The notes beneath the pieces were generated by a model that saw only the letters and a program-made list of their open reading frames with translations, was not told where the DNA came from and searched no databases. From NCBI GenBank assembly GCA_029560585.1, contig JAKQKQ010000168.1, positions 1 to 54,731 of the forward strand: a stretch of 54,731 nt of DNA, in the 5' to 3' direction. This document shows positions 25,710-34,516 of the stretch, piece after piece. Position numbers and translations under genes: made by a program. Source of the DNA: Verrucomicrobiota bacterium (GTDB lineage Bacteria; Verrucomicrobiota; Verrucomicrobiia; JADLBR01). Each line of letters starts with the position of its first letter. Position 1 is the first letter of the stretch.

Positions 25710-27189
25710 CCTCGTCCTCCTCCCCCTTGGCGGACTTGTCATCCCCCGATGGCTCAGCCGCCGCCCCGCCGTTGACCGGCGCGGTGAAGACCGAGGCATC
25801 GACCCCCTCCTCGATCGCGATCTGCTCCTTGAGCTTGGCCTCGCGGGCCCGCTCGCGGAGATGGTCCTCGAGGCCCTTGCCCGCCGGACCCAACCAATCA
25901 GAGAGGTTCTTGGCGCCGATGCGGTAAAGGCGCTCAAAGTTCTGGGCGTCGCGGCCCTCATCCACGGTGATCTCCGCAGGCCGGGTGTGGCCCCACTTAT
26001 ACCACTCCGGGTCGAAGTCCAGCCACCCGGCATCGATGAAGCTGCCCACCGCGAAGGCGTCCAGCCGCAGCGCAAGGGGCGCGAGCAGGTCCTGGCGACA
26101 GCGCACCGCCGCCACCGCCTTGTTGCGCACCAGCCTCACCGTCGCCCCGCCGATCTTGCTCGCGTCCCAGGCGATCTCGATGGGCCAGCGCAGCCCAGCG
26201 AAGCAGCAGCGAAGGATGTACTCGACGAAGCGGTGCCAGGTCTCCGGCGGCCGGGAGGAGATGAAGGATTCGAGTTTCGACCCACTGTTGGACCGGAAGT
26301 AGCGCACCAGCCCGCCGAGCATCGTCTCGTAGTGGACCATCCCGCCGTCGGCGGCCCTGGACGTCACCACCGGCGAACCCTCCTCCTCTGGGTCGGGCGC
26401 GTTGCCCGCCTCGTTGTATTCCAACAGCGAGATCGCGCTGGCGGCCTTGATCGCGAGCTTCTCGAAATCCTGCGTGTCTTTGAGGTCGTGCAGGTCGAGG
26501 ACCGCGTGCGTGATGGCCGGAAGCCCCGTGCCCCCGTCCCACCACTCCGGGTCGAAGACCTGCATCATCCGGTCCCGCCCGATGACCCGGTCCTCGTCCT
26601 TCCGGGTGGCCGGCATCTCATAGGCGACCGGGCGGCCGTAGCCGGTCATGATGACCCCGTTGGTCGAGATCATGCCCCGGTACTTGCCGTCCTTGATCTC
26701 CCCGGACCGGCGGCTGGCGATCCGGTGGCCGGGGATGAACTGCACCAGCGGGTAGCCGCCCTCGGTGCGGAAGGTGTAGGCGAAGCTCCGCCCGTCCCGG
26801 TCCATGCAGAGCGAGGCGAGCGCCAGGCCCTTGTTCCAGCCGAACGGGTAGCCCAGCACGTTGCAGGAGCGGTGCCAGTCGGCGAGCATCGCCCCCGCCC
26901 GCTCGCCCCACTTCCGGTCCGTGCCCAGGAACCGCGGCTGCCAGGCGGTGCCGAAGGCGTAGTCGGCCTTCTCCAGCGCCGCGCCCTTGACGATCCCTAG
27001 GTTGGCGAACAACCGCTGCGAGTCCGACACGATCCTGGCGAAGGTGTACGAATCGATGTGCCGCCAGGTGTCCTTGGTCTCGATGCGCCACGACGAACGA
27101 TCGCGCCACCTGCCCCAGTCCCCCGCGTCCCAAAGCGCGGAGCGGCTGACGCCGTTCCTCCATGCCCTCTGGAAATCGACCGGGTTCAT
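25693..27189 (-). CDS. Portal protein (lambda gpB-like)
   Basis: A 498-residue portal with the lambda-type N-terminus. MNPVDFQRAWRNGVSRSALWDAGD contains the paired Trp/Asp region. Next are WRHIDSYTFARIVSDSQRLFANLGIVKGAALEKADYAFG and, in the middle, PLVQFIPGHRIASRRSGE. A C-terminal Glu/Asp-rich tail is expected to be trimmed. Its ATG overlaps the stop of the gpW-like gene (ATGA), excluding the longer frame. Portal dodecamers form the DNA entry vertex. Confidence 0.85.
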   Translation of the reverse strand: MNPVDFQRAWRNGVSRSALWDAGDWGRWRDRSSWRIETKDTWRHIDSYTFARIVSDSQRLFANLGIVKGAALEKADYAFGTAWQPRFLGTDRKWGERAGAMLADWHRSCNVLGYPFGWNKGLALASLCMDRDGRSFAYTFRTEGGYPLVQFIPGHRIASRRSGEIKDGKYRGMISTNGVIMTGYGRPVAYEMPATRKDEDRVIGRDRMMQVFDPEWWDGGTGLPAITHAVLDLHDLKDTQDFEKLAIKAASAISLLEYNEAGNAPDPEEEGSPVVTSRAADGGMVHYETMLGGLVRYFRSNSGSKLESFISSRPPETWHRFVEYILRCCFAGLRWPIEIAWDASKIGGATVRLVRNKAVAAVRCRQDLLAPLALRLDAFAVGSFIDAGWLDFDPEWYKWGHTRPAEITVDEGRDAQNFERLYRIGAKNLSDWLGPAGKGLEDHLRERAREAKLKEQIAIEEGVDASVFTAPVNGGAAAEPSGDDKSAKGEEDEDDSGK

Positions 27190-27437
27190 GCTTCCTCGAA
27201 GGACACCCGCGTCCGGGTGATGTTCCGGCCGTAGGTCTCGGGGTCGAGCCGCCGAAGCGCGTACCGGCACTCCTCTAGGACCTTCTCGGGGGGCATGGAA
27301 AACTGCTTCTGCGCCGAGGTGCCCCCCTCCCCCCACTGCATGATGGTCTTCTGCTCTAGGACCAGTTGCTTCGCCTTCTCCTGGATCGCCCGCACCTCCG
27401 CGACGGTGAAACCGGTGGTGAAGAGACCCTGCGCCAT
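27186..27437 (-). CDS. gpW-like head-tail joining protein
   Basis: An 83-residue helical protein, MAQGLFTTGFTVAEVRAIQEKAKQL..., ending PETYGRNITRTRVSFEEA. Its size, helical character and location between terminase and portal genes match lambda gpW, which sits between A and B. The stop overlaps the portal start (ATGA). The N-terminal 'GFTVAEVRAIQEKAKQLV' resembles that family's first helix. Confidence 0.7.
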   Translation of the reverse strand: MAQGLFTTGFTVAEVRAIQEKAKQLVLEQKTIMQWGEGGTSAQKQFSMPPEKVLEECRYALRRLDPETYGRNITRTRVSFEEA

Positions 27438-27536
27438 GACACCCGGTGGGGGGTGTCAATCCGTGGCGCCCCCGCATCCGGGCAGAAGGCCTTGACCTGA
27501 CCGCGCCGCGCCCGCCACGATCGATCCGGCCCAACC

Positions 27537-27821
27537 ATGCTGCCCGAGAACCCAGACTGGCCCGCGACCGTCGCGGAGGCGGCCGAGAAGATCATCGCGG
27601 CCCTCGACGCCAAGGCCCGGCACGAGATCCACCAGGCGTCCGAGGAGGACCTGATAACGTTCCATCTCGGGCTGGGGGCCGGGATCCGCAACAGTTTCGG
27701 GCTCTGGGGCGGCAACACGGCCCTCCTTCAGTCCAGCGGCTGCGCGGACGCCGATGGCTGCTCCATGAAGATCATCGAGGCCGTCTGGCGCAAGCTGCAA
27801 GAGGCCGGCGAGGCCAACTGA
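27537..27821 (+). CDS. DUF6794-like small protein (cargo)
   Basis: A 94-residue protein on the opposite strand to the packaging genes. The core EEDLITFHLGLGAGIRNSFGLWGGNTALLQSSG, followed by CSMKIIEAVWRKLQE, matches the pattern of DUF6794 proteins (FH-GLG--IRN-FGLW-N), which are widespread in bacteria and have no known function. It is inserted between the gpW-like and terminase genes next to a PEP-CTERM gene. Its plus-strand position marks it as a moron. Confidence 0.75.
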   Translation: MLPENPDWPATVAEAAEKIIAALDAKARHEIHQASEEDLITFHLGLGAGIRNSFGLWGGNTALLQSSGCADADGCSMKIIEAVWRKLQEAGEAN

Positions 27822-27967
27822 CGGGCGTTCAGCCCGGCCCCCCGCGCCCCCTCCACCGCCTCTCGCCCCGGTAGCCTGGCATGCACCGACCGGGACCGCC
27901 GTCGCCTCGCCCGCACGGTCTCAACTTGCAACCGAGATCCCCGCGCAATAGCCTCGCCGCGGTTGGG

Positions 27968-28699
27968 ATGAACTCCAGAACACGAGCGCTAATGCGGCCC
28001 CGCACCGAGCCACCTCGGACTGCACTTCCCATTGCCGCCTGGCAAGTTGCTCCCCTCTTGGGACCGGCACTGGCGCGATTCCTTCTTGCCGTCCTGGTGC
28101 TGTGCCCCCTGTTGTCCAACGCCGCCCTGGTACGGGTTGACTTCAGTGTCGCGATCGACACCGACGATCTTGATCGGTATCCCGTCTTCGGCCTCAATGG
28201 CACGAACCTTCCTTTCAAGGGGTCAATCACCCTCGACACTTCCAACGTCCCCCTCGTAATCCCGGCGGGAACCATCGATGGCGACGACCTCTACGCGTCG
28301 GACTTCTACGGGTATGGTGCTGCCGCGATCATCGACATGGACATCTCCTTCGGAACCAAAACGTGGGATGTCTCTGCCATCGACAGCATCAAACCGACTC
28401 CGAGCTTCCGGGCCGAGATATGGTTCGATGCCCACTTGGAGAGTGCCTCGGGGCCTTCCTTCATGTGGGCATATTTCACCGACAGCGACAGCACTCTTCG
28501 GCTCGGGGAGTCATGGGCACCCCCAACTCAGTTCGGGGACACCGTTCGGATGGTGGACTGGGCATGGAGGTCAGGCTCGGCTTTCGGATCGAATCTGTTG
28601 ATCGAGCGCGTGTTCATTCCAGAACCGAGACAGGGTCGCATCATCGGCCTCACCGCGATGCTCATCGGTGCGGTAACCCTACGCCGCCGGAAGCGGTGA
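27968..28699 (+). CDS. PEP-CTERM surface-sorted protein (cargo)
   Basis: A 243-residue exported protein. The ATG used gives a basic N-region, then FLLAVLVLCPLLSNAALVRVDF, a signal peptide with SNA-A cleavage. The C-terminus is the tripartite exosortase signal: IPEPRQ, hydrophobic GLTAMLIGAVTL, and RRRKR. The mature part is a beta-rich sandwich-like sequence without known motif. Exosortase systems move such proteins to the envelope or matrix in PVC bacteria. An earlier in-frame ATG exists but buries the signal. It ends four bases before the convergent terminase stop. It is cargo of bacterial rather than phage type. Confidence 0.8.
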   Translation: MNSRTRALMRPRTEPPRTALPIAAWQVAPLLGPALARFLLAVLVLCPLLSNAALVRVDFSVAIDTDDLDRYPVFGLNGTNLPFKGSITLDTSNVPLVIPAGTIDGDDLYASDFYGYGAAAIIDMDISFGTKTWDVSAIDSIKPTPSFRAEIWFDAHLESASGPSFMWAYFTDSDSTLRLGESWAPPTQFGDTVRMVDWAWRSGSAFGSNLLIERVFIPEPRQGRIIGLTAMLIGAVTLRRRKR

Positions 28700-28703
28700 C
28701 CCG

Positions 28704-30638
28704 CTAATCGTTCCCGACCGCTTCCACCGCCTCCCTCCCCAAGAGCCTCAGCATGTGCCCCGCCGCCACGGCCATCGCCTCGCAATCCCAGTAGTGGTTG
28801 GGGCGCTTGCCGATCTGCACCCATCGCCACTGGCCCGCGTGCTTTTCGCGGCGCTCGCTCTCCATGTGCTCGAAGTATTCCTCGGGGGCGTCGTCGGGGA
28901 TCTCCCATGTCGCGCCCTGTGAGGGGTCCTGGTTGCGGCGGAGCCGGTCGAGGGCGTCCTTCATCGCGAGGTTGGACCAGTAAAACTGGCGGGCGACGCG
29001 GCCCCGGCCCATCGAGACCTTCCGCACCGGCGACCATGGCCGGAAGATCGGATCCACGTGGACCCGCTTGCGGCCCCTGTTCCTCTGCTTGTGCGCCCAG
29101 GTGTTGCGGCCGTCGCCGATGAGCGCGGTCCATCCCCGCTCCGCGCACCAGCGGAACACGTCGTAGCCCCGCTGGTCGCCGGCGTCGATGAACACGAGCG
29201 ACGGCAGGATGCCGAAGCGCCCCACGATCAGGTCGCAGTCCTCAAGGGTGTGGGCCCGCTCCATCCAGATCGCCCGCGAGCTGCCGTCCATGGCGAATGA
29301 GCGGACGACCACGTAGAAGCAGACCTGCTGCACGTCGATGAAGGCGGCGCGGCAGGGCCCGAGGGGCCTGGCCTTCTCCCATTCTTTGCGCTGCTCCTCG
29401 GTGGCGTCCTCGGGCAAAGGTTCCTGCGGCATCTCCGGCCAGCCCTTGCGGCCGATGGCGGCCTCCTTCTCCCAGGCGGGCGGCCCGCCCTCCGCGTTCA
29501 TCCGGTAGCCTGTCTTGCGAATCTCGACGCGGTAGTCCTCGCCCCGGTCCTCGTAGGTCTGGGCGAGGCGCTTCATGCGAAACTCCCTGATCAGCGACGT
29601 GTCCCCGCGCCGGTAGGCCGCCACCGCCTTGTGCCACTCCTCGACCAGATCGCGCCAGTCCATGTGCGCCATCGCGTTCCAGCGAAAGCCGGGCCGGTCC
29701 TCCGGGGCGTCGGGGTTGCGGGGCTCGAACCGCCATTCGCGCAGCAGGTCCTTCTGGAGTTCCTTCGAATACGGCATCCGCTCCCCGCAGTGCTGGCACT
29801 CGTAGGCCACCGTTTTCCGCAATTCGCGCCAGCGCCACGAGCCGTCCGGGTTGCGTGTGCGCTCGTTGTCGTCCCACACGATCCCGCCGGGGCGGTTGGG
29901 GTCCTTGTCCCATCGGAAGTCGAACCATCCCCGGCAGCAGGGGCACCGCACCTCCAGCTCGCGCTGATCGCTGTCGCACCACGCGAGGTCGGCCTCGTCG
30001 CCCTCCTCCGCGCCGGTGGAGAGGTTGAGGATGATCCGCGAGGAGCGGAACGACGTCGTGCGCTTGCGCAGCTGCTCGAGGTGCCCCTGCGGGTAGAGCC
30101 AGACCTCGTCGTTGACCTGGATGGCGACCGACAGGCTCTGGAGGTTGGAGGGCGTCGCGGCCCCCTGGACGATCAGGAACATGTGGTTGAAGAGGATCGT
30201 GGTGGTCCGCTTCTTGTGGCGGTTGACCGGGAAGTAGCAGCGCAGCGGCTCGCAGCGCTCCAGCATCGGCATGAGGCGGAACTCCGCGAAGTCTTTGGCC
30301 TTGTCGTCGGTCTGCGCGTTCCATTGCGCCGGTCCGGGGCGATGCTTGATCATCCAGGCCAGCGCCACCTGGGCGATGAGGGATTTCACGCTCTGGACGC
30401 TGGCCTGGATGGTGACCTCGATCCCGGTGCGGTTGCGCAGCACCTCCAGCGGTTCCTTGGCGTAGGGGTGGAGGGATATGTCGAAGGCTCCGGGGTGGGA
30501 CATCTCCTCGCCGACGGTGATGTGCTCCGCGGCCCACTCCCAGATGGGGCGGTCGTCCACGACCGGCACGCAGTCGAAGATGGCGTGGAGCAGCGGGTCG
30601 GGCCCGCGCCTCCTACCTGTAGCCGTGTGCGATCTCAT
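28704..30638 (-). CDS. Terminase large subunit (GpA family)
   Basis: A 644-residue packaging ATPase/nuclease of the lambda GpA family. An altered Walker A region QASVQSVKSL (about 78-87) aligns with the family's QkSaQvGKT. Two CxxC pairs (RCPCCRGW and ECQHCGER) form the zinc site seen in GpA proteins. The nuclease half contains AAFIDVQQVCFYVVV and VFIDAGDQRGYD, with Asp residues suited to metal binding. The start is inside the 3' end of the small-subunit gene. GpA-type terminases usually package from cos sites, but no cos site could be located by eye. Confidence 0.88.
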   Translation of the reverse strand: MRSHTATGRRRGPDPLLHAIFDCVPVVDDRPIWEWAAEHITVGEEMSHPGAFDISLHPYAKEPLEVLRNRTGIEVTIQASVQSVKSLIAQVALAWMIKHRPGPAQWNAQTDDKAKDFAEFRLMPMLERCEPLRCYFPVNRHKKRTTTILFNHMFLIVQGAATPSNLQSLSVAIQVNDEVWLYPQGHLEQLRKRTTSFRSSRIILNLSTGAEEGDEADLAWCDSDQRELEVRCPCCRGWFDFRWDKDPNRPGGIVWDDNERTRNPDGSWRWRELRKTVAYECQHCGERMPYSKELQKDLLREWRFEPRNPDAPEDRPGFRWNAMAHMDWRDLVEEWHKAVAAYRRGDTSLIREFRMKRLAQTYEDRGEDYRVEIRKTGYRMNAEGGPPAWEKEAAIGRKGWPEMPQEPLPEDATEEQRKEWEKARPLGPCRAAFIDVQQVCFYVVVRSFAMDGSSRAIWMERAHTLEDCDLIVGRFGILPSLVFIDAGDQRGYDVFRWCAERGWTALIGDGRNTWAHKQRNRGRKRVHVDPIFRPWSPVRKVSMGRGRVARQFYWSNLAMKDALDRLRRNQDPSQGATWEIPDDAPEEYFEHMESERREKHAGQWRWVQIGKRPNHYWDCEAMAVAAGHMLRLLGREAVEAVGND

Positions 30639-31224
30639 GGAGTTCTTGGAAGGCGAGGCGGATCGCCATCTCGTTGCGGGCGCGCTCCTCTTCGGTCTTG
30701 GCGCCATCGACCAGGTGCGAGCGCAGGATGCGGGCGGCCTCGGCCCAAGCGAAGGACACCTTCTCCACCACCTCGGCGCGGGTGACGTACTCGCGGCGGC
30801 GGATGGCCAGCTCGAACTCGGCGCGCTCGTTTTGGATCTCGTAGCGCCGCACGATCTCCGCCTCGCGGCGGGGCAACTGCTCCTTGGCGCTGTTGCTGGT
30901 GCCCAGGCCCCGCTCCTCGATGAACCGCGCCCAGGCCGCCGCGTCCTGGGAGTTGTCCGGCCTCGCCCTCGGCGCGCCGGGCATCTTCGCCCACAGCCGG
31001 AACGCCTCCCGGGAATACGGCAGGACGTCGGCGAGCCCGCGGAATCCCTTCACCCATCTCGGGGCCTCGGCGGTTTGGTTCCTGCGCCGTTCCTCGAGGA
31101 CCGCCCTCTCGCGCGCGGTGAGGGTCTTGCCCGCCTGGAGCTTCCTGACGATGTTGGCCAGGTCCGCGGAGAGCAGTTTCTCGACCTGCTCCGCGTCGAG
31201 GTCATCGATGGTGCGGCCGCTCAC
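30613..31224 (-). CDS. Terminase small subunit (probable)
   Basis: A 203-residue protein directly before the large terminase gene and overlapping it. It contains VKGFRGLADVLPYSREAFRLWAKMP, a winged-helix-like DNA-binding segment such as in Nu1-type small subunits, and long charged helices toward the C-terminus. The GTG start chosen overlaps the upstream stop as GTGA; an ATG 45 bases further upstream lies inside the methyltransferase gene. Confidence 0.72.
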   Translation of the reverse strand: MSGRTIDDLDAEQVEKLLSADLANIVRKLQAGKTLTARERAVLEERRRNQTAEAPRWVKGFRGLADVLPYSREAFRLWAKMPGAPRARPDNSQDAAAWARFIEERGLGTSNSAKEQLPRREAEIVRRYEIQNERAEFELAIRRREYVTRAEVVEKVSFAWAEAARILRSHLVDGAKTEEERARNEMAIRLAFQELHEIAHGYR

Positions 31225-31940
31225 TTCACCGCGATCCAGCCGGCGAAGTTGAGCAGCCTCCAGAAGCAATCAACGGAGCGGAATCCGCAGCCCCGGAGCA
31301 TGTCCTCGTTCCAGGCGGCCGTCACCGGCACCAGCACGCCCTCCAGCGAGAAGCGCTTCCGGTCGATCTCCTCACGCGAGTAGCCGTTGCGCTCCTTGAG
31401 CGCGAGGTACTCCTCCACGAAGAGGCGGTTGAGGCCCGGGCCCGACCCCAGGACCTTCTCGACCAGCACGAACGCGCCCCCCGGCTCCAGGGCGTCGAAA
31501 ACCCGGCCAACGATCTCCAGCCGGTACTCGATGGGAGTGAACTGGAGCGTGAGGACCGAGAGGACGACCGAGGCGCGGCATTCGGGGAAGGCGTTGCGCA
31601 AATCCATGTCCAGAATCTCGACCATCCCGAAGCGGATGTGGTCGGCGAAGCGCTCGCGGGCGGCGGCGAGCATCGGTTCGGACACCTCCACCCCGATGAA
31701 GCGGTTCCGGCCGCCGAGTCGCTCCACCAGCGGGGCCAGCGCCTCGCCGCGCGAGCAGCCCAGGTCAACGATGGCGGTGTCGGGCCGCGCGTGGCGGGCG
31801 GCGATCCGCGCCACCGCGTCGCGCATCACGGCGTACTGCGGGATGCTGCGGGCCAGCATATCGTCGAAGCAGCCCGTCACCGCCTCGTCGAACGCCCACT
31901 TCTCCCCCGGCATGTGCCCTACGCTGGTAGACGTCTCCAT
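31221..31940 (-). CDS. CmoA-like SAM-dependent methyltransferase
   Basis: A 239-residue Rossmann methyltransferase that follows the CmoA (carboxy-SAM synthase) pattern almost throughout. It has WAFDEAVTGCFDDMLARSIPQY at the N-terminus, SAM motif DLGCSRGEAL, VLSVLTLQFTPIEYR, LVEKVLG, ERNGYSREEIDRKRFSLEGVL and a CFWRLLNFAGWIAVK ending. CmoA makes carboxy-S-adenosylmethionine for wobble uridine modification in tRNA. No CmoB-like gene is present, so the phage enzyme could feed a host CmoB or have been repurposed. It overlaps a HAD-like gene by 22 bases and the terminase small subunit by four. Confidence 0.75.
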   Translation of the reverse strand: METSTSVGHMPGEKWAFDEAVTGCFDDMLARSIPQYAVMRDAVARIAARHARPDTAIVDLGCSRGEALAPLVERLGGRNRFIGVEVSEPMLAAARERFADHIRFGMVEILDMDLRNAFPECRASVVLSVLTLQFTPIEYRLEIVGRVFDALEPGGAFVLVEKVLGSGPGLNRLFVEEYLALKERNGYSREEIDRKRFSLEGVLVPVTAAWNEDMLRGCGFRSVDCFWRLLNFAGWIAVK

Positions 31941-32338
31941 GGCCTCTCCCCCACCGGCATCGCCGGGATCCCGTACCTCTCGTACATCGCCCTGGTCCTC
32001 GGGTTGCTCTCGATGGCGAACATCTCCTCGGGCTCGAAGCGCCGCAGCAGGTGGGCCCGGAGCACGTGCTCCTTGAAGGCGGGCGGCCCGAGGTTGCGGT
32101 CGTTGAAGAAGGCCTCCTGCGGCGACCAGCCCGTCAGCGCCCGGATGCGCTCAAGCGTCGGCTCGCGCCAGCGCTCGGGCCTGGCTGTCACCAGGATCAC
32201 ATGATGCGGGCGGAGCAGCTTCACCAGCCACAGGCGGTAGGTCTCCTCCTGCAGGCGCTTGGCCATCGGCGGGGGCGAGACCCCGCGCTCGGGGGAGTTC
32301 TCCGCCAGCGTGTAGTTGAGGTCCAGGAGCACGATCAC
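31919..32338 (-). CDS. HAD-like hydrolase with degenerate catalytic motifs
   Basis: A 139-residue protein beginning VIVLLDLNYTLAEN. This is HAD motif I with the second Asp replaced by Asn (DxN). ILVTARPERW serves as motif II and MFAIESNPRTRAMYERYGI stands where motif IV (DD/ED) normally is. It resembles small phosphatases such as the 3'-phosphatase half of polynucleotide kinase, but the missing Asp leaves activity uncertain. The GTG start overlaps the upstream stop (GTGA). Confidence 0.65.
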   Translation of the reverse strand: MIVLLDLNYTLAENSPERGVSPPPMAKRLQEETYRLWLVKLLRPHHVILVTARPERWREPTLERIRALTGWSPQEAFFNDRNLGPPAFKEHVLRAHLLRRFEPEEMFAIESNPRTRAMYERYGIPAMPVGERPWRRLPA

Positions 32339-33849
32339 AGCGCCACCCCCAATCGTTTGGCGAACGCCGCCCGCGCCTCGGCGGCCAGCCCCATGCGGCT
32401 CCCGTCCGGATACGGGAGGTCGAATTCGAAATCCACCGCCTCCCGCAGGCGGGCGGGGTCCACCGGCAGCGGCCCGGAGCAGATCGCCGTCACGTTGTTG
32501 CTCATCTCCGCGACCTTGACCGACCGGAAGTGGGGGCCGAACAGGTCGAAAAATTCCCGCTCGGTGTGGTACTTCTGGACCTTGGGCCTGTCCTGGAAGT
32601 CCCCGATGCGGATGCCGGGCTCGTAATCCAGCCGGAAGCAGATGTTCGCCGCGTTGGACTCGTTCATGAACGCCTTGCCCCGGACCTGCCGCCAGCCGGT
32701 CTCGGTGACGCTGGAGGCGCAGGCATACAGGCGGGTGAAGGGCCGGCACAGCGCCGCGCAGACCGCGACGATCTTCTCCCGGTCGGCCCGGAAGGGCACC
32801 GAGTTGAGCACGCTGCTGATGAAGACCGACGTCCACTCGACGCCATCGGCCACGGCCTCCAGGAACCCGCGGGCCATCTCGATGCTTTCGCGGGCGCTGA
32901 TCTCGTTCCCGGAAAGCCGGTAGGGCTCGAAGGGCGTGCACGCGATGCCCGCCTCGCGCAGGAGCATCGTCTCGGTGAGGTGGCCGGCCCCGAAATCCAG
33001 CACGCAGTTGCCGTGCTCCTTGACCCAGCGGCCCCGGTCGGTCGGTTTGCGGATGTCGAAGGTGCCGCAGGGCGCCGAGCCGTGGACCGCGAAGGTGAAG
33101 CCGTTGCCCAGCCCCGCCCTCACGCGGCGGGCCCGGCGAAACGAGTTGTGGCGGAGCAGGTCGGCGTAGCGGGTGTGGATGTCGAAATCCATCGAGAGCA
33201 GGTTCATCATCGCGCGGGCGAACTCCGCCTCCTGGTCGGTCACGTACACGACCGGCGCGGTGTCCTCTCCCCGCTCGGCGAGCATCTCCAGCCGCCCGAT
33301 GCCGTTGACCACCGTCCCGTCGGCGCGGCAGACCAGCGGCATCTCGACCCCGTTGCGGTCCAGGGTCCGGGCGAGGTTGCGGGCGTAGCGGATCCACTTC
33401 CCGGCGTTGACCCGGCACAGGTCCTTGACCTTCGCCCTGGCGGGGGCGAGACAGCGCAGAAATTCGCCAGAGTCCGGCGACTTGTCCGGGATCGCCTCCG
33501 CCAATCCCCGCAGGTCGATCCCGTCCAGCTCGCGGGTCGCGCCGCCGGGGGTCGAGTGGAAATCGAAATCGTTGGTCGCCCGGTTGAAGACGATGTTCAG
33601 CGCCTTGCGCCGCTCCAAGGGCATCGCCCCCACCCGGAACACCGGGACGCGGGCGGCGCCCATGCGGGCCGCCACCAGGTGCCGCTGGTGGCCCGAGAGG
33701 ATCTCCCCATCGGCGTCGGCGTAGATCGGGGCGAGGAACCCCAGCTTGCGAAGCGAAAGCTCGATCAGGTCCAGCCGCCGGGGATCGACCTGGCGTGGAT
33801 TGTAAGTGCTGCCACGAACGGCATCCAGGGGCTCGGCGGTCACCCTCAT
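32335..33849 (-). CDS. ParB-like domain fused to a methyltransferase-like domain
   Basis: A 504-residue protein. Residues 1-90 form a ParB/Srx-type N-terminal domain (LSLRKLGFLAPIYADADGEI, SGHQRHLVAARMGAARVPV). A second partial ParB-like unit follows near 165-210 (VNGIGRLEMLAERG). The C-terminal half contains CVLDFGAGHLTETMLLREAGI, a SAM-binding motif I, in a Rossmann-like context. Such ParB-methylase fusions occur in phages and may act on DNA. It overlaps both neighbours by four bases within a five-gene cassette upstream of the terminase. The substrate is unknown. Confidence 0.7.
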   Translation of the reverse strand: MRVTAEPLDAVRGSTYNPRQVDPRRLDLIELSLRKLGFLAPIYADADGEILSGHQRHLVAARMGAARVPVFRVGAMPLERRKALNIVFNRATNDFDFHSTPGGATRELDGIDLRGLAEAIPDKSPDSGEFLRCLAPARAKVKDLCRVNAGKWIRYARNLARTLDRNGVEMPLVCRADGTVVNGIGRLEMLAERGEDTAPVVYVTDQEAEFARAMMNLLSMDFDIHTRYADLLRHNSFRRARRVRAGLGNGFTFAVHGSAPCGTFDIRKPTDRGRWVKEHGNCVLDFGAGHLTETMLLREAGIACTPFEPYRLSGNEISARESIEMARGFLEAVADGVEWTSVFISSVLNSVPFRADREKIVAVCAALCRPFTRLYACASSVTETGWRQVRGKAFMNESNAANICFRLDYEPGIRIGDFQDRPKVQKYHTEREFFDLFGPHFRSVKVAEMSNNVTAICSGPLPVDPARLREAVDFEFDLPYPDGSRMGLAAEARAAFAKRLGVAL

Positions 33850-34499
33850 AGCCCGAGCCTCCCCCGGATCGCGGCCAACACCGCGTCCTTGTCGAAACCG
33901 ACCTCCTGGCGCAGCGCGTCGGCCCAGGCGCCGAACTCGGCCTGGGTGACGCGGAACCGGTACATCCCGACCGCGATCGTCACGTCGCCCTTCTCCAGGT
34001 CGCCCACGTCGTCCCCCCCGCCCGCTTCGGGCGCGGCGTCGGCTGGCCGCAGCAGCGAATCGAGGTCCGCGGGCTCGAAGCCCGCCAGGAGCGTGTCGAA
34101 GTTCTCATTGCGCCAGCCCTCCGCGATGCGCTCCAGCTCGTTCAAGTCCACCGTGGCCAGTTCGGCGAGCCGGTTGTCGGCCACCAGCACCGCAAGCTCG
34201 TCGTCCTCGCCCGCGAAGTCCTGGTAGTCCACCGGAACGATCTTTAGCCCGAGGTGTTGCGCGGCCATGAGCCGCCCGTGGCCGGAGACGATGAGGCCGC
34301 TGCGCTTCGAGACCGTGATGGGATGCCTCCACCCGAAATGCCGGATGTTCTTGGCCAGAAGCTCCACCTGCCGCCCCGGATGGGTGTTGGGGTTGCGCGG
34401 GTTGGGCCTGAGATCCTCGACCGGCACCAGCTTGCCGAACTCGCACCAGACCTCCACCCCATCGGCGAGGGCCTTGGCTTTCGGTGCCGTCTTGCTCAT
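33846..34499 (-). CDS. ParB/Srx-fold nuclease-like protein
   Basis: A 217-residue protein with a clear ParB N-terminal domain: VEDLRPNPRNPNTHPGRQVE, LAKNIRHFGWRHPITVSKRSG and IVSGHGRLMAAQHLGLKIVPV, with GHGR in the CTP/phosphate-binding position. The rest is helical and ends with a small C-terminal domain. ParB-like proteins are common beside terminases in phages; they can be CTPases or nucleases. The start overlaps nothing but has a nearby ATG choice fixed by MSKTAPKAKAL. Confidence 0.78.
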   Translation of the reverse strand: MSKTAPKAKALADGVEVWCEFGKLVPVEDLRPNPRNPNTHPGRQVELLAKNIRHFGWRHPITVSKRSGLIVSGHGRLMAAQHLGLKIVPVDYQDFAGEDDELAVLVADNRLAELATVDLNELERIAEGWRNENFDTLLAGFEPADLDSLLRPADAAPEAGGGDDVGDLEKGDVTIAVGMYRFRVTQAEFGAWADALRQEVGFDKDAVLAAIRGRLGL

Positions 34500-34516
34500 C
34501 GGATATGCGCGGCCTG

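Noticed and set aside
15254-34227. Long plus-strand open frames opposite the phage structural and ParB genes (for example 15254-16546, 19397-21328, 23595-25691, 32530-34227)
   Set aside because: They lie exactly over well-supported minus-strand genes, have Arg/Pro/His-rich low-complexity translations without motifs, and arise from GC-rich third positions.
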